From: an uncultured Mycoplasma sp.
Lineage (GTDB): Bacteria > Bacillota_I > Bacilli_A > RF39 > UBA660
Direction of reading: 5' to 3'
Assembly: GCA_947565485.1 (NCBI GenBank)
Contig: CANOGG010000070.1
Location: forward strand, 1-6,513
Length of the DNA stretch: 6,513 bases
Under the pieces are notes generated by a model. It was not told where the DNA came from. It did no database searches and was given only the letters and a program-made list of their open reading frames with translations. Made by a program: the position numbers and the translations under genes. Each line of letters begins with the position of its first letter. Position 1 is the stretch's first letter. Shown here piece by piece: positions 6,508 to 6,513 of the stretch.

Positions 6508-6513
6508 AGTATT

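Overview
This window comes from a low-GC, Gram-positive (Bacillota-type) genome. All the genes lie on the minus strand. Stops are standard, including TGA for the genes ending at 1962, 778 and 192, so this is not the mycoplasma code. The paired sporulation genes yqfC and yqfD point to an endospore-forming lineage or a descendant of one, for example an uncultured member of the Bacilli or Clostridia. The sequence alone does not fix the species.

In transcription order (right to left) there are two blocks. The first (6495 to 2285) holds two adjacent genes for large helical proteins of unknown function, about 376 and 822 residues, separated by 6 bases. They appear to share a diverged N-terminal domain, and the second carries an extra lysine-rich, tryptophan-punctuated linker and a long helical C-terminal half. 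They are followed by a small HD-domain phosphohydrolase. A 12-bp hairpin with a short U-tract starts inside the HD gene's stop codon and closes this block.

The second block (2204 to 1 and beyond) is a tight operon: yqfC, yqfD, a VanZ-family membrane protein, and the first 65 codons of ybeY. Junctions are 4-base ATGA overlaps (yqfC/yqfD and vanZ/ybeY) or a longer overlap (yqfD/vanZ). In Bacillus the order is yqfC, yqfD, phoH, pgpH (yqfF), ybeY. Here phoH and pgpH are missing from that position and a VanZ-like gene stands in their place.

The most notable unexplained part is the right-hand gene pair. The upstream member has no ATG, GTG or TTG start that covers its apparent N-terminal domain: the open frame runs 53 codons past the first ATG, straight to a TAG, and a Shine-Dalgarno-like AAGGA lies just before that point. 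This suggests a non-standard start codon, a frameshift at a T run, or a decaying gene. No RNA genes, CRISPR array, insertion sequence or long DNA repeat was seen, and no gene-free stretch exceeds 300 bases.
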